From the NCBI GenBank assembly GCA_025232375.1, contig CP060419.1, positions 1,921,001 through 1,985,000 of the forward strand: a stretch of DNA of 64,000 bases. The letters are read 5' to 3'. This document shows positions 31,886 to 42,088 of this stretch, one piece after another; positions within the stretch are counted from its first letter, which is position 1; each line of letters begins with the position of its first letter. The position numbers and the translations under genes were made by a program. The notes beneath the pieces are model-generated. The model made no database searches. It worked only from the letters and a program-made list of their open reading frames with translations, and was not told where the DNA came from. The stretch comes from Pseudoxanthomonas sp. NC8 (lineage in GTDB: Bacteria; Pseudomonadota; Gammaproteobacteria; Xanthomonadales; Xanthomonadaceae).

Positions 31886-33506
31886 TCAGGCGATCCGGTA
31901 GTTGTCCTGCATCGGGTAGCTGCGCGCGTAGGCGGCAAACGCCAGCGCGGTAAGAACGCGAAGCCGGCGAAGAAGAACATCAGGAAGGCGTTCTCGCTAA
32001 GGCCGGTGCTGGCGATCTGGCCCAGCACGGCCTCGTTGCGCACCGCCGCATTGGTCAGCAGCACCCACAGGCTTCCGAAGGTGCTGGTGAGGTACCAGAA
32101 GGCCATGATCGCACCCTTCATCGCGTGCGGTGCCTGGCTGTAGGCGAACTCCAGCGCGGTCGCCGAGACCAGCACCTCGCTGAAGGTCAGCACTAAAGGT
32201 ACGGCAGTGCCTGTAAGGTCAGCGAGACCTGCGCGCCGCCATCCAGCCACAGCTGCAGCATGCCGGCCACGACCCAGGACAGGCCGCTGATCGCGATGCC
32301 CCAGCCCATCCGCCGCAGCGCGGTGGGCTGGTAGCCCAGGCGGCGCAGCAGCGGGTACAGGACGAGGTTGTTGAACGGGATCAGCAGCATCACCAGCAAC
32401 GGGTTCAGCGCCTGCATCTGCGCGGCATCCTGGACCAGCCAGCTCGGCCACCAGGCCGCTTCGTGTGGAATCGCCATCTCGCGCCCCTGGATGATCCAGG
32501 TCGACGCCTTCTGGTCGAACAGCGACCAGAACGGCGTCACCAGCGCGAACACGATCAGGATCCGCAGCACCGCGCGCACGCCGTCCACCGCCGCGTCGGG
32601 ATGCACGCCACGTGCGCGTTCGAGCTGCAGCGAGGCACCCCAGCCACCCAGCGCGATCACCACGCCCAGCGCCAGGCAGGCGGAAATGACGAAGCCGTAC
32701 TCCGGCCACCACGAAGGTGCGGCACCGGCCAGCGAAAGCGCCCAGATCCCCAGCAGTGCCGTCGCCAGCATAAGGCCGAGCACGGCCACGACGTAGCCCG
32801 GACGACCTTCGCCGGGCCTGCGCGCGCGCAACGCGGTGCCGACGACCTTGAAGAAGCCGTCCGGGTCGTCCCCCGCGGGCGGCACGTTGACGTAGTGGCG
32901 TCGCCCCATCCAGAACACGACGGTGGCGATGAACATCAGCACCCCGGGAATGCCGAAGGCCACCGCCGGGCCCCAGTGGCGCAGGAACAGCGGCGCCAGC
33001 AGCGAAGCGAAGAACGAGCCGAAGTTGATGATCCAGTAGAACGCGTCGAAGACGACCTTGGCCTTGTCCTTGTTGCTCTGGTCGAACTGGTCGCCGCAAA
33101 ACGAAACCACCAGCGGCTTGATCCCGCCCGAGCCCAGCGCGATCAGGAACAGGCCTGTGTAGAAGCCCGTCGCATTGCTCTCGAACAGCGCCAGGCAGGC
33201 GTGCCCCGCGCAATAGATCAGCGAGAACCAGAGGATGGTGTTGTACTTGCCGAAATACCGGTCCGACAGCCAGCCGCCCAGCAGCGGGAAGAAATACACG
33301 CCGATGACGAAGGTATGGAAGATGTCCTTGGCGGCGGTGTCGCGCTGCGCGCCCTCGGGGAGGTAGGCCAGCAGGATCGAGCTGATCAGGAACGGCATAA
33401 GGATGTTGCGCATTCCGTAAAAGCTGAAGCGCTCGCAGGCCTCGTTGCCGATGATGTAGGCGATCTGGCGGGGCATGCGTCCGCCTTCGACGCTGGTGGT
33501 GCTCAT
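31886..33506 (-). CDS. POT family proton-dependent oligopeptide transporter, frameshifted near the C-terminus
   Basis: Twelve-plus-helix symporter importing di- and tripeptides, about 540 residues. N-terminal hallmark NEACERFSFYGMRNIL; FVIGVYFFPLLGGWLSDRYF; ALGSGGIKPLVVSFCGDQF; DAFYWIINFGSFFASL. Breaks at 32190 (CTAAAGG for CCAGG, giving a premature TAG) and near 31955. At 32214 TAAGG turns an expected Trp codon into Leu. The real end is YPMQDNYRIA. With Dcp and the M14 peptidase nearby, it fits peptide scavenging. Confidence 0.93.
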
Positions 33507-33634
33507 ACGTGACCCCTCTGGAGAAGCCCGAGGTTACCCGAAGACCCCGCCGCACCGGAACCGCGCCATCTGCGTTGCACTGCCAGCGACGGCCGGCACT
33601 GGCATCATGGACGCATTCCCTGCCGGTTCCGCCG

Positions 33635-35455
33635 ATGCACCTCCCATCCCTGCGCCTGCCTCCTGTCCATCCCACCCTCGCCTGTCTCGCCGCGCTCCTG
33701 CTGGCCGGCGCAGGTCCATTCCCGACCCTCGCGGCCGCGCCGGCGATCACCGACGCGCTGTCCACCACCGCCGAGCGTTCGGGCTTCGAGCGAACCGGCC
33801 GCTACGACGAAGTCGCCGCGCTGGCCACCGCGTTCCAGGCCCGGTATCCCGATCGCGTGTCCGCGCGCAGCTTCGGCACCACGCCCGAAGGCCGGCCGAT
33901 GCAGGTACTGGTGGTGACCGCCACCGGCGCCTTCGATCCAGCCGAGGCCCGTCGCCGCGGCCTGCCGGTGGTGCTGGTGGGGCGGCATCCATGCCGGCGA
34001 GATCGAGGGCAAGGACGCCGGCTTCCTCGCCTTGCGCCAGATCCTCGAGGGCCGGGCGGCCAAGGGCGTGCTGGACAAGGTGGTATGGCTGTTCGTGCCG
34101 GTGTTCAACGTCGATGGGCACGAGCGCTTCGGCGCTGGAACCGCCCCAACCAGCGCGGCCCGGTGGAAATGGGCTGGCGTACCACCGCCCAGAACTTCAA
34201 CCTCAACCGCGACTACGTGAAGGCCGACGCGCCTGAAATGCGGGCGATGCTGCGCCTATCAGGAATGGGATCCGCTGGCGATGGTCGACCTGCACGCCAC
34301 CGACGGCGCCCAGTTCGAGCACGATGTGTCCTTCATGGTCGAGCCGCTGCACGCCGGCGACGCGACCCTGCGCAAGGCCGGTCGCCAGTGGCGCGACGCG
34401 GTGATCGCCGACGCCGCCCGCTGGGTTCGCTGCCGCTGTCTTTCTATCCCGAGTTCATGGCCGAGGACGACCCGGCGTCCGGCTTCGAGGAAGGCGTGGC
34501 TCCGCCGCGCTTCTCGCATGGCTACTTCCTGCTGCGCAACCGGCTCGGCATGCTGGTCGAGACCCACTCGTGGAAGCCGTATCCGGAGCGCGTGCGCATC
34601 ACCCGCAACGCAATCGTGTCCGTGCTGGAGCAGATGGCGCGGCATGGCGCGCAATGGCGGCGCATCGCCAGCGAGGCCGATGCGCTGGCCGCACGACTCG
34701 GCGGCCGCGACGAACCACTGGCCTGGAGAGCCACCGACCGCACCCGCACGGTTGATTTCCGTGGCTATGCCTACACCCGCACCCGCTCGGACGTGTCTGG
34801 CGCACTGATGACCCGCTACGACGAGACCACACCGCAGGTCTGGCACCTGCCCCTGCACGACGAAGTCGTTCCGGCCCTGACCACGACCGCGCCGAAAGCC
34901 GGCTACCTGGTGCCGCCGGCCTGGGCGGCGTTCGTGCAGCCGACGCTGGAAGCGCACGGCGTGGCCTTCCGCCGGCTGGAGGCGGCCTGGCCTCAGGCGC
35001 CGGTGCAGGCTTTTCGCGCCGCCAACCCGCAGGCCGATGCGAACTCCACCGAAGGCCGCCAGCGGCTGGCGCTCGGCGGCGACTGGAAGGCCGAGCCGCG
35101 CGACATCGGTGCCGGCGCTCTGTTCGTGCCGATCGCCCAGCCGCTGTCGCGGCTGGTGCTGGCCCTGCTGGAACCGCAGGCGCCCGACTCGCTGGCCGCG
35201 TGGGGCGACTTCAACATCGCCTTCGAGCGCAAGGAATACATGGAAGCCTACGTCGCCGAGGACGTGGCCCGGCGGATGCTCGCCGCCGATCCGGCGCTGC
35301 GCGCGGAGTTCGAGCAGCGCGTGGCTACCGATCCGGCTTTCGCCGCCGATCCCGCCGCCCGGCTGGACTTCTTCTACCGCCGCCATCCGGTATGGGACGA
35401 GCGCTACGGCCTGTACCCGGTGTTGCGCCTGGACCGGGCTCCCGCCGGGCCCTGA
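33635..35455 (+). CDS. M14 family zinc carboxypeptidase, secreted, frameshifted
   Basis: Secreted metallocarboxypeptidase of about 605 residues. Signal peptide LACLAALLLAGAG; FGTTPEGRPMQVLVVTATG; zinc motif HAGEIEGKDAG; VFNVDGHERFG; QNFNLNRDYVKADAPEM; VDLHATDGAQFEHD; the catalytic Glu region is probably LVETHSWKPYPERVR. Breaks near 33980 (G run), 34130, 34255 and 34425. A long C-terminal extension (WHLPLHDEVVPALTTTAPKA) is usual in this subfamily of xanthomonad M14 enzymes. Divergent from the POT gene. Confidence 0.88.
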   Translation: MHLPSLRLPPVHPTLACLAALLLAGAGPFPTLAAAPAITDALSTTAERSGFERTGRYDEVAALATAFQARYPDRVSARSFGTTPEGRPMQVLVVTATGAFDPAEARRRGLPVVLVGRHPCRRDRGQGRRLPRLAPDPRGPGGQGRAGQGGMAVRAGVQRRWARALRRWNRPNQRGPVEMGWRTTAQNFNLNRDYVKADAPEMRAMLRLSGMGSAGDGRPARHRRRPVRARCVLHGRAAARRRRDPAQGRSPVARRGDRRRRPLGSLPLSFYPEFMAEDDPASGFEEGVAPPRFSHGYFLLRNRLGMLVETHSWKPYPERVRITRNAIVSVLEQMARHGAQWRRIASEADALAARLGGRDEPLAWRATDRTRTVDFRGYAYTRTRSDVSGALMTRYDETTPQVWHLPLHDEVVPALTTTAPKAGYLVPPAWAAFVQPTLEAHGVAFRRLEAAWPQAPVQAFRAANPQADANSTEGRQRLALGGDWKAEPRDIGAGALFVPIAQPLSRLVLALLEPQAPDSLAAWGDFNIAFERKEYMEAYVAEDVARRMLAADPALRAEFEQRVATDPAFAADPAARLDFFYRRHPVWDERYGLYPVLRLDRAPAGP

Positions 35456-35753
35456 GCCGGGTCGGCAAGCGCCGGTGGAATGCCTGCGCGCCGCCCATTC
35501 CCGGCGCGCACACGCGCCGACGGCGGCGTCCGTGGCAGCGGCGGAACCTGCTTCCGCGGAAGGTCGCCGCCCCAGGCGACCCGATCCCCGCAGCGACCCC
35601 CATCGCGGTGGCGCACAGGATGCACGCGAACCGGCGCTGGTAAGATCGGCCGATCGCGCCAACCCGCCGGAAGGCGCAAAAGGTCCACATGCGGTCCAGC
35701 GCACCGGATCGCATGCGTCTCCTGGATCCGGACCCGTTGCGTCCGAGGACGCC
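35456..35753. other. Intergenic region without a convincing gene
   Basis: 298 bases of high GC. Reading frames here look like codon shadows only. GGTAAGATCGG near 35640 resembles a -10 hexamer (TAAGAT) for the downstream gene, but no -35 partner is evident. Confidence 0.5.
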
Positions 35754-36621
35754 ATGCGCCACCTGCCCCGTTTCGCAAGCCGCCTGCTGCTGTGTGCCAG
35801 CCTGGTGTCGTGGCTGGCCGTGGCCGCCGGCGAAACGCCCAAGGCGTCCGCGCCGGAGCGGACGTTCTCCTGGTCACGCTCAACCTCTACCACGACCGCG
35901 ATGACTGGCCACGGCGGAAGGTGCAGATCGTGGACACGCTGCGCCGGTTGCAGCCCGATGCGATCGCCCTGCAGGAGGTTCTCCAGCACGAGAACCTGCC
36001 CAACCGAGGCCACCGTACTGGCCCTGGGAGTTGGGTTACCGGTCGCACTTCGTCACCACCGACCCGCCCAGCCAGAAGCGGCGCTACGGCATCGCGCTGT
36101 TGACCCGCGACGTTGTCCTGGAGGACGGCGAAACGCTGCTGCATCCGCTCGAAGACCATCGCACCGCCGGCTTCGCCCGCGTACTGGCCGGCGACCACCG
36201 GCCGTTGAACCTGTACTTCACGCATCTCTACTGGGCACCGGACGGCGCGGCCACCCGTAGCCAGCAGCTTGCCGACCTGCTCGCCTATGTCGCCGCCACG
36301 GCCGGTGACGCACCCTCGGTGATCGTCGGCGACTTCAATGCCGACGCCGACGCGCCGGAGCTGGCGGCGCTGCAGCCCTCCTGGCAGGACGCATGGACAC
36401 TGCTGCACCCGGATGCCGGACCGGATGCCTCGAGTACGCTCAATCCCGCCTATTTCACCGTGCCGGCCCGCGTGGACCACGTCTTCGTCGAACGGGACCG
36501 GCTGCGGCCGCTCGCCGCCAGGCTGCTGTTTGTCGATCCCGATGTCGACGGCGTCTGGGCCTCGGACCATCGGGGACTGCTGGTCCGCTTCGGATTCGTG
36601 GACGGGCCGGGCGCGCCCTGA
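35754..36621 (+). CDS. Endonuclease/exonuclease/phosphatase family protein, secreted, frameshifted
   Basis: Mg-dependent phosphoesterase fold (DNase I-like), about 288 residues. Signal peptide LLLCASLVSWLAVAAG; LVTLNLYHDRDDW; IALQEVLQHENLP (catalytic Glu); FTHLYWAPDGAATR; VIVGDFNADADAPEL; RVDHVFVERD; WASDHRGLLVRF (catalytic Asp-His). Breaks near 35865 (at a CCTGG) and 36015. Substrate, nucleic acid or lipid phosphate, is not determinable. Confidence 0.88.
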
Positions 36622-36733
36622 GGCGGGTGTGTGCGCTGGTGCGCGGTTTAATGTTTCGCATACAAGCCTTTCGCGCCGGGCATGCGCGACGACGTACACC
36701 CTTCGGGTTCCCGCCCGCACCTGAGAACCCGAC

Positions 36734-37302
36734 ATGCCCCATCTCACCGGCAAACGCGTCGCCATCCTCGCCAGCAACGGCTTCGAGGAATCCGAACTGC
36801 TCGAACCCATGCGCGCCCTGCGCGAACATGGCGCGCAGGTGGACGTCGTTTCGCCCGAGGCAGGCTCGATCCGGGGCCTGCGTCACTTCGAGAAGGGCCG
36901 GACCGTGCCGGTGGACCGAGACGTGGCCGCGGCGCAGGCCGCCGACTACGACGCGCTGGTCATTCCCGGTGGCCTGTTCAACCCGGATGCACTGCGCCAC
37001 GACCAGAACGCGATCCGCTTCACCCGCGACTTCTTCGATGCGGGCAAGCCGGTCGGAGCGATCTGCCACGGCCCCTGGGTCCCATGGTCGACGCCGGCGT
37101 GGTCAAGTCGCGCGAGTTGACGTCCGTGCCCAATATCCATCGCGACCTGGAGAACGCCGGTGCGCGCTGGGTCGACCGTGACGTGGTCGTGGACAACGGA
37201 CTGGTCACCAGCCGCACGCCCGCAGACCTGCCGGCATTCTGCGCCAGGCTGGTGGAAGAGATCGCCGAAGGCCGGCACACCGGTAAGGCGGCGTCGGCGT
37301 GA
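36734..37302 (+). CDS. DJ-1/PfpI family protein (general stress protein 18/YhbO-like), frameshifted
   Basis: Cytoplasmic class I glutamine amidotransferase-like protein of about 190 residues, in the PfpI/YhbO group linked to repair of glycated proteins or proteolysis. VAILASNGFEESELLEPM; LVIPGGLFNPDALRHD; nucleophile elbow AICHGPWVLVDAG; TSVPNIHRDLENAGARWVD. The break at 37083 reads CCCATGG for CCTGG. The stop overlaps the GTG start of the next gene (GTGA). Confidence 0.93.
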
Positions 37303-37735
37303 CCGGCCCCGCCATCGGCGCATGCGCGCGCGTGGCCTGCCTGCTGTGCGCCATCGCACTGCCTGCAGTGCTCGGTGCCTGCCATCCCGATGCACCCGAA
37401 CCGGCGGCTGTCGCTCCGGCCGCGGCCACCACCGGGCCTGCGGTGCAGCCGACAGCGGCCGCCACCGTCGCGCCCAATCCGGGTACCCCCATCGAAACCC
37501 ATTGGCAGTGCGGCGACCAGCGGGTGGCCGCGCGCTACGACCCGCGGCGCAGGCCCTGACCCTGATCCACGAACGCGGACAGCTCACCCTTCCACAGTCG
37601 GTGTCCGCCTCCGGCGCCCGCTACGCCGACGCCAATGGCAACGAGTTCTGGAGCAAGGGGAGCGGTGCCACGTTGACCCTGTCCGGCACACCGGCGCGCG
37701 AGTGCAGCCCGGTCCAGAACGGCGCGGCGGATTGA
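37299..37735 (+). CDS. MliC-domain lipoprotein (C-type lysozyme inhibitor family), frameshifted
   Basis: Putative lipoprotein of about 145 residues, GTG start coupled to the preceding stop. Signal with lipobox in [15 protein letters not shown]; Pro/Ala-rich linker; MliC/PliC domain [15 protein letters not shown], then [35 protein letters not shown] and a final Cys in ARECSPVQ. Family members inhibit C-type lysozyme at the outer membrane. The break near 37545 (a missing G) separates the two halves of the domain. Confidence 0.85.
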
Positions 37736-37836
37736 CCCCCCGCCCCATCGTCAGCCAGTCCTTACCCCTGCCAGCCACGACGGTCCGCTCCACCCGCCGG
37801 AGCGGATGCATGTCGTCCGTTGTCGGCCGCGGCCGC

Positions 37837-38710
37837 TCAGGCCGCGGTCGCCGCACGCAGCGCGGCGATGCGTTCGGACAGCGGCGGGTGGCTGAGGAAC
37901 AGCTTGCGCAGGCCTGGCCCATCCCGCCGGCGATGCCGAACGCCTCGACCTGGGCCGGCAGCGTGCTCTGGCCGTGGTTCTGCGAGAGCCGCTCCAGCGC
38001 GGCGATCATCTTCGGCCGGCCGGCCAGCTGCGCGCCACCGGCGTCAGCCCGGAACTCGCGCCGGCGCGAGAACCACATCGCGATCATTGTCGCGAACAGG
38101 CCGAACACCATCTCCAGCACCATCACGATGGCGAAATAGCCCAGCCCGCGGCCGCCACCCTCGCGGTTGCCCGACAGGAAATTGTCGACGATGCCCCCGA
38201 CCACGCGCGCCAGCACGATTACGAAGGTATTGAGCACGCCCTGCAGCAGGGCCATGGTCACCATGTCGCCGTTGGCCACGTGCGCGACCTCGTGGCCGAG
38301 CACGGCTTCGGCTTCGTCGGCCTGCATCTGCCGCAGCAGGCCGGTGGACACGGCCACCAGCGCGTTGTTGCGGTTCGCACCGGTGGCGAAAGCGTTGATC
38401 TCCGGCGCGTCGTAGACCGCCACTTCCGGCATGCCGATGCCGGCGGCCTGCGCCTGTCGCTGCACGGTGGCCAGCAGCCAGCGCTCGGTCTCGTTGCGCG
38501 GCTCGGTGATCACGTGGGCACCGGTGGCGCGCTTGGCCAGCCACTTGGACATCAGCAGCGAGACGAGGGATCCGCCGAAGCCGAACAGCGCCGCCATCAC
38601 CAGCAGGCCGCCCATCTGGTTCGGGTTGACCCCGAGGAAGGACATGATGATGCCGGTAGGAACAGCACGGTAAGGTTGGTGGCGAGGAACAGGGCGATTC
38701 GGGTGAACAC
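37837..38710 (-). CDS. htpX: Protease HtpX, frameshifted
   Basis: Membrane M48 zinc protease for quality control of membrane proteins, about 291 residues. GTG start [12 protein letters not shown]; zinc motif HEVAH in [16 protein letters not shown]; third ligand region [17 protein letters not shown]-terminus [16 protein letters not shown]. Breaks at 38661 (CCTA on the coding strand for CCTGG) and near 37910. A heat-shock-like promoter lies just upstream, in keeping with HtpX regulation in E. coli. Confidence 0.95.
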
Positions 38711-38744
38711 GGCAAGTCTCCGGGGATTGGCTTGTCGCAGAGTG

Positions 38745-38773
38745 TTATGGGAACACGCGCGCTTGAAATCAAG
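38745..38773 (-). promoter_or_regulatory. Candidate sigma-32 (heat-shock) promoter of htpX
   Basis: On the minus strand CTTGAT (38773-38768) is followed after 15 bases by TCCCATAA (38752-38745), close to the RpoH pattern CTTGAA-N13-15-CCCCATNT. It ends 35 bases before the htpX GTG. Confidence 0.4.
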
Positions 38774-38799
38774 CCACGGCGACCGCGACCATGGCATGA

Positions 38800-39747
38800 A
38801 TGCCTGACCTTCACCCACCCGTCGCCGCCGATTCCCGCTCCGCAGTGGCAGCCGCTGCCGGCTACCGTGGCCGCTTCGCACCCTCGCCGACCGGCCCCCT
38901 GCACTTCGGCTCGCTGCTGGCGGCGTTCGGCAGCTGGCTGCTGGCTCGCCGCGCGGGCGGCGAATGGCTGGTCCGGATCGAGGACCTGGACCCGCCGCGC
39001 GAAATCGCCGGAGCCGCCACCGCGCAGCTGGCCACCTGGCCGCCTTCGGCCTCGTTCCTGACCGGTCCGTGGTCCGGCAGAGCGACCGCCACGACCTGTA
39101 CCGGGCCGCCCTCGAGCGCCTGCTCGACGCGGGGCTGGCCTTTCCCTGCTCCTGCAGCCGCAGCGCGCTGGCCGCGCAGGGCGGCATCCATCGACGCTGC
39201 GTGGCCACAACGCCACGCCCGCAGCCGGCGTTCCGCCTGCGCGTGCCTGATGGCGGCGCAATCGGCTTCGTCGATGGCCTGCAGGGTCCGGTGCGGCAGG
39301 ACGTGGCGGCTGAAGTCGGCGACTTTGTCCTGCTTCGCGCCGACGGTTTCTGGGCATACCAGCTGGCGGTGGTGGTCGACGATGCCGACCAGGGCATCAC
39401 CGACATCGTCCGTGGCGCCGACCTGCTCGATTCCACGCCGCGCCAGATCATGCTGCAGCGTGCGCTCGGCCTGCCCACCCCGCGCTACCTGCACCTGCCG
39501 CTGGTCCTGGGCGCAGATGGACAGAAGCTGTCCAAGTCCAGCGCCGCGCTGCCCGTCGACCCGGCTGACCCGCTGCCTGCGCTGCGTCGTTGCTGGATGC
39601 TGCTGGTAGGATCCGGCACCTCTGCGGGGCCAGAACAGCCTCAATGCACTGCTCCGGTGCGCGCCCGGGCACTTCGACGAAACCACGCTGCCGGCGCGCT
39701 TGCACTTTCACGAAGGCGCTACTACAACTGGCTGGCAGACACCCTGA
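38800..39747 (+). CDS. gluQ: Glutamyl-Q tRNA(Asp) synthetase, frameshifted
   Basis: Class I synthetase paralogue that attaches glutamate to queuosine of tRNA-Asp. [19 protein letters not shown] (HIGH region), [22 protein letters not shown] (zinc cysteine pair), [20 protein letters not shown] and [18 protein letters not shown] (KMSKS-like). Lacks an anticodon-binding domain as expected. Breaks near 39040 and 39600-39630. The C-terminal frame ends at 39747. About 315 residues. Divergent from htpX. Confidence 0.92.
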
Positions 39748-39774
39748 ATAGAGCATCCCCCGGAGGGAACAGTC

Positions 39775-40518
39775 ATGAGCGCTCGCGTCGCACTCGTCAC
39801 CGGTGGCACCGGCGGCATCGGTACCGCCATCTGCAGGAAGCTGGCCGACATGGGCCACAAGGTCGCCACCAACTACCGCAACGAAGAGAAGGCCCGGGCC
39901 TGGCAGGCCGCGATGAAGGCCGAAGGCTACGACATCACCCCTGGTCAAGGGCGACGTCACCTCGCCGGACGAGGCGGCGGCGATGGTCAGGGAAGTGGAG
40001 GAAAAACTCGGCCCGGTGGAGGTGCTGGTCAACAATGCCGGCATCACCCGCGATGGCACCTTCCACAAGATGTCCGCACCGCAGTGGAACGAGGTGATCA
40101 ACACCAACCTCAATTCCGTGTTCAACGTCACCCGGCCGGTGATCGAGGGCATGCGCGAGCGCAAGTGGGGCCGCATCATCCAGATCAGCTCGATCAACGG
40201 CCTCAAGGGCCAGTACGGTAAGGCCAACTACGCGGCCGCCAAGGCCGGCATGCACGGTTTCACGATCTCCCCTGGCGCGCGAGAACGCCAAGCTCGGCAT
40301 TACCGTGAACACCGTCTCGCCAGGCTACGTGGCCACGGACATGGTGATGGCCGTGCCCGAGGAAGTGCGCGCCAAGATCGCCGCCGACATTCCTACCGGG
40401 CGCCTGGGCAAACCGGAGGAGATCGCCTACGCGGTCGGCTTCCTTGGTCGACGAGCAGGCGGCGTGGATCACCGGCTCCAACCTGGACATCAACGGTGGC
40501 CACCACATGGGCTGGTAG
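39775..40518 (+). CDS. phaB: Acetoacetyl-CoA reductase, frameshifted
   Basis: NADPH-dependent SDR that makes (R)-3-hydroxybutyryl-CoA for polyhydroxyalkanoate synthesis, 247 residues. ALVTGGTGGIGTAI; EVLVNNAGITRDGTFHKM; catalytic Ser in IIQISSINGLKGQYG and YxxxK in NYAAAKAG; NTVSPGYVATDMV; GSNLDINGGHHMGW. Three breaks at 39943, 40270 and 40446, each a single extra base in a CCTGG (CCCCTGG, CCCCTGG, CCTTGG). At 40218 TAAGG gives GYGK where the family has a Gln. Confidence 0.95.
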
Positions 40519-40602
40519 CGGTCAAGCGGATATCCGGCAGTTGCATGCACTGCTGCGGTGCGCCATGCTCCGCGGCACATGAAGTCCGCCCGCGAGCAAC
40601 CG

Positions 40603-41113
40603 ATGGCTGCCACCCGCATCATCAAGAAGTACCCGAACCGCCGGCTGTACGACACCGAGATTTCCAGCTACATCACCATCGAGGACGTGCGCCAGCTGAT
40701 CCTCGATGGTGAATCGTTCGAGGTCCGTGATGCCAAGAGCGGCGAGGACCTGACCCGTTCGGTCCTGCTGCAGATCATCGCCGAGCAGGAGCAGGACGGC
40801 GAGCCGATGCTTTCTACCCAGTTGCTCAGCCAGATCATCCGTTTCTACGGCGACTCGCTGCAGGGCTTCATGGGCAACTACCTCGAGCGCAGCATGACCC
40901 TGTTCCTCGAGCAGCAGCAGACGTTCCGCCAGCAGATGGGCAACCTGCTCGGGCAGACGCCGTGGACGGCGATGAACCAGCTGACCGAGCGCAACCTCGA
41001 GATGTGGCAGGAATTCCAGCGCGGCCTTGGCCCGGCGGCATCGGCCGCGGCACCGCCCGCGCGGCGGCGAGCCCGAGCGCGGCACCGCGACCGGCGGCAA
41101 GACGCGCCGCTGA
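40603..41113 (+). CDS. phaR: Polyhydroxyalkanoate synthesis regulator PhaR, frameshifted near the C-terminus
   Basis: DNA- and PHA-binding repressor of PHA metabolism, about 170 residues. DNA-binding N-domain RIIKKYPNRRLYDTEISSYI and DVRQLILDGESFEVRDAKSG; two PHB accumulation repeats MLSTQLLSQIIRFYGDSLQG and MGNYLERSMTLFLEQQ. The tail in the restored frame ends GTATGGKTRR at 41113; the break is near 41060. Follows phaB on the same strand. An upstream in-frame ATG at 40579 is possible. Confidence 0.93.
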
Positions 41114-41159
41114 TCCGTTCCGGCGACCGCCGGACCGATTTCCGCTCCAAGACCCGCGA

Positions 41160-42072
41160 CTACTGCCGGCAGAACTTCTGCCGGTACTCCATCGCCTTGG
41201 GCACAAGCGCCTGCAACGCCTGGATGCGGGAACCGGGATTGATGGGTCGAGGCGAACTCCGGCGGCGCCTTACCACCGGAGGATTCGCCCATCCGCTCCC
41301 ACAATCCGATCGCCTCGTTGGGGTCGTAGCAGGCCGCCGCGGCCAGCATCAGCCCAACCTCGTCGGCCTGGGTTTCGTGCGTACGCGCGTACGGCAGCAG
41401 GTAGCCGTAGCCCATGGCCGCCATCACCATCTGCTGCTGCTGCGGATCCATGCCGCTGGCGGCGCCGGCCATCTGCCCGATCTGCGCCAGCTTCTGCTGG
41501 CTCATCCGCTGCGCGCCATGGCGCAGCAGCGCATGCGCGATCTCGTGGCCCATCACCACCGCCATCGCATCCTGGGTCTTCGCCACCGGGATCAGGCCGG
41601 TATAGACCGCCATCTTGCCGCCCGGCAGGCAGAACGCGTTGGCCTGCTCGGACGGGATCACGTTGACGTCCCATTCGAACGCGCGCCAGTGCTCAGGCGC
41701 CGGCATGCCATGCTCGGCGGCAAGTTCGGCGGTGACGTCGGGCACCTTTTCGATCAGGCGCTGCGCGATCTGGCGGATCTGCTGCGAGGTCGGATCGGCC
41801 GAATCCAGCGGGCGCTCCTGTGACAGGATCTCCTGGTAGGCCTGCAGGCCCATGGCCCGCTCCTCTTCCGTGCCGATCGAACCGTCGATCAGCACGGTCT
41901 CGCCGGTGTACGGATCGGCGGTGCGGTTGGAGAGGTAGTAGCAACCGCCGTAGGCGGCGAACCCCAGCAGGATCAGCCAGCGCAGGTTGCCGAGGCCGAA
42001 ACCGCGACGGCGCGGCGCCTGTGCATAGCCCTGCCCCGCCCGGTTGGATTGGCCGAACATGTCCTGTCGCAT
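41160..42072 (-). CDS. M48 family metallopeptidase (LoiP/YcaL-like), frameshifted
   Basis: Zinc protease of about 304 residues, membrane-anchored by WLILLGFAAYGGCYYL near residue 33. Zinc motif HEIAH in AVVMGHEIAHALLRHGAQRM; third ligand ETQADEVGLMLAAAACYD; CLPGGKMAVYTGLIPVA precedes it. The frame breaks near 41237; the true end reads PGSRIQALQALVPKAMEYRQ and KFCRQ. It follows the sulfatase-modifying-factor-like gene with a 16-base gap, so the two are probably one unit acting in the envelope. Confidence 0.9.
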
Positions 42073-42088
42073 CGCCTCTCTCCTGCTG

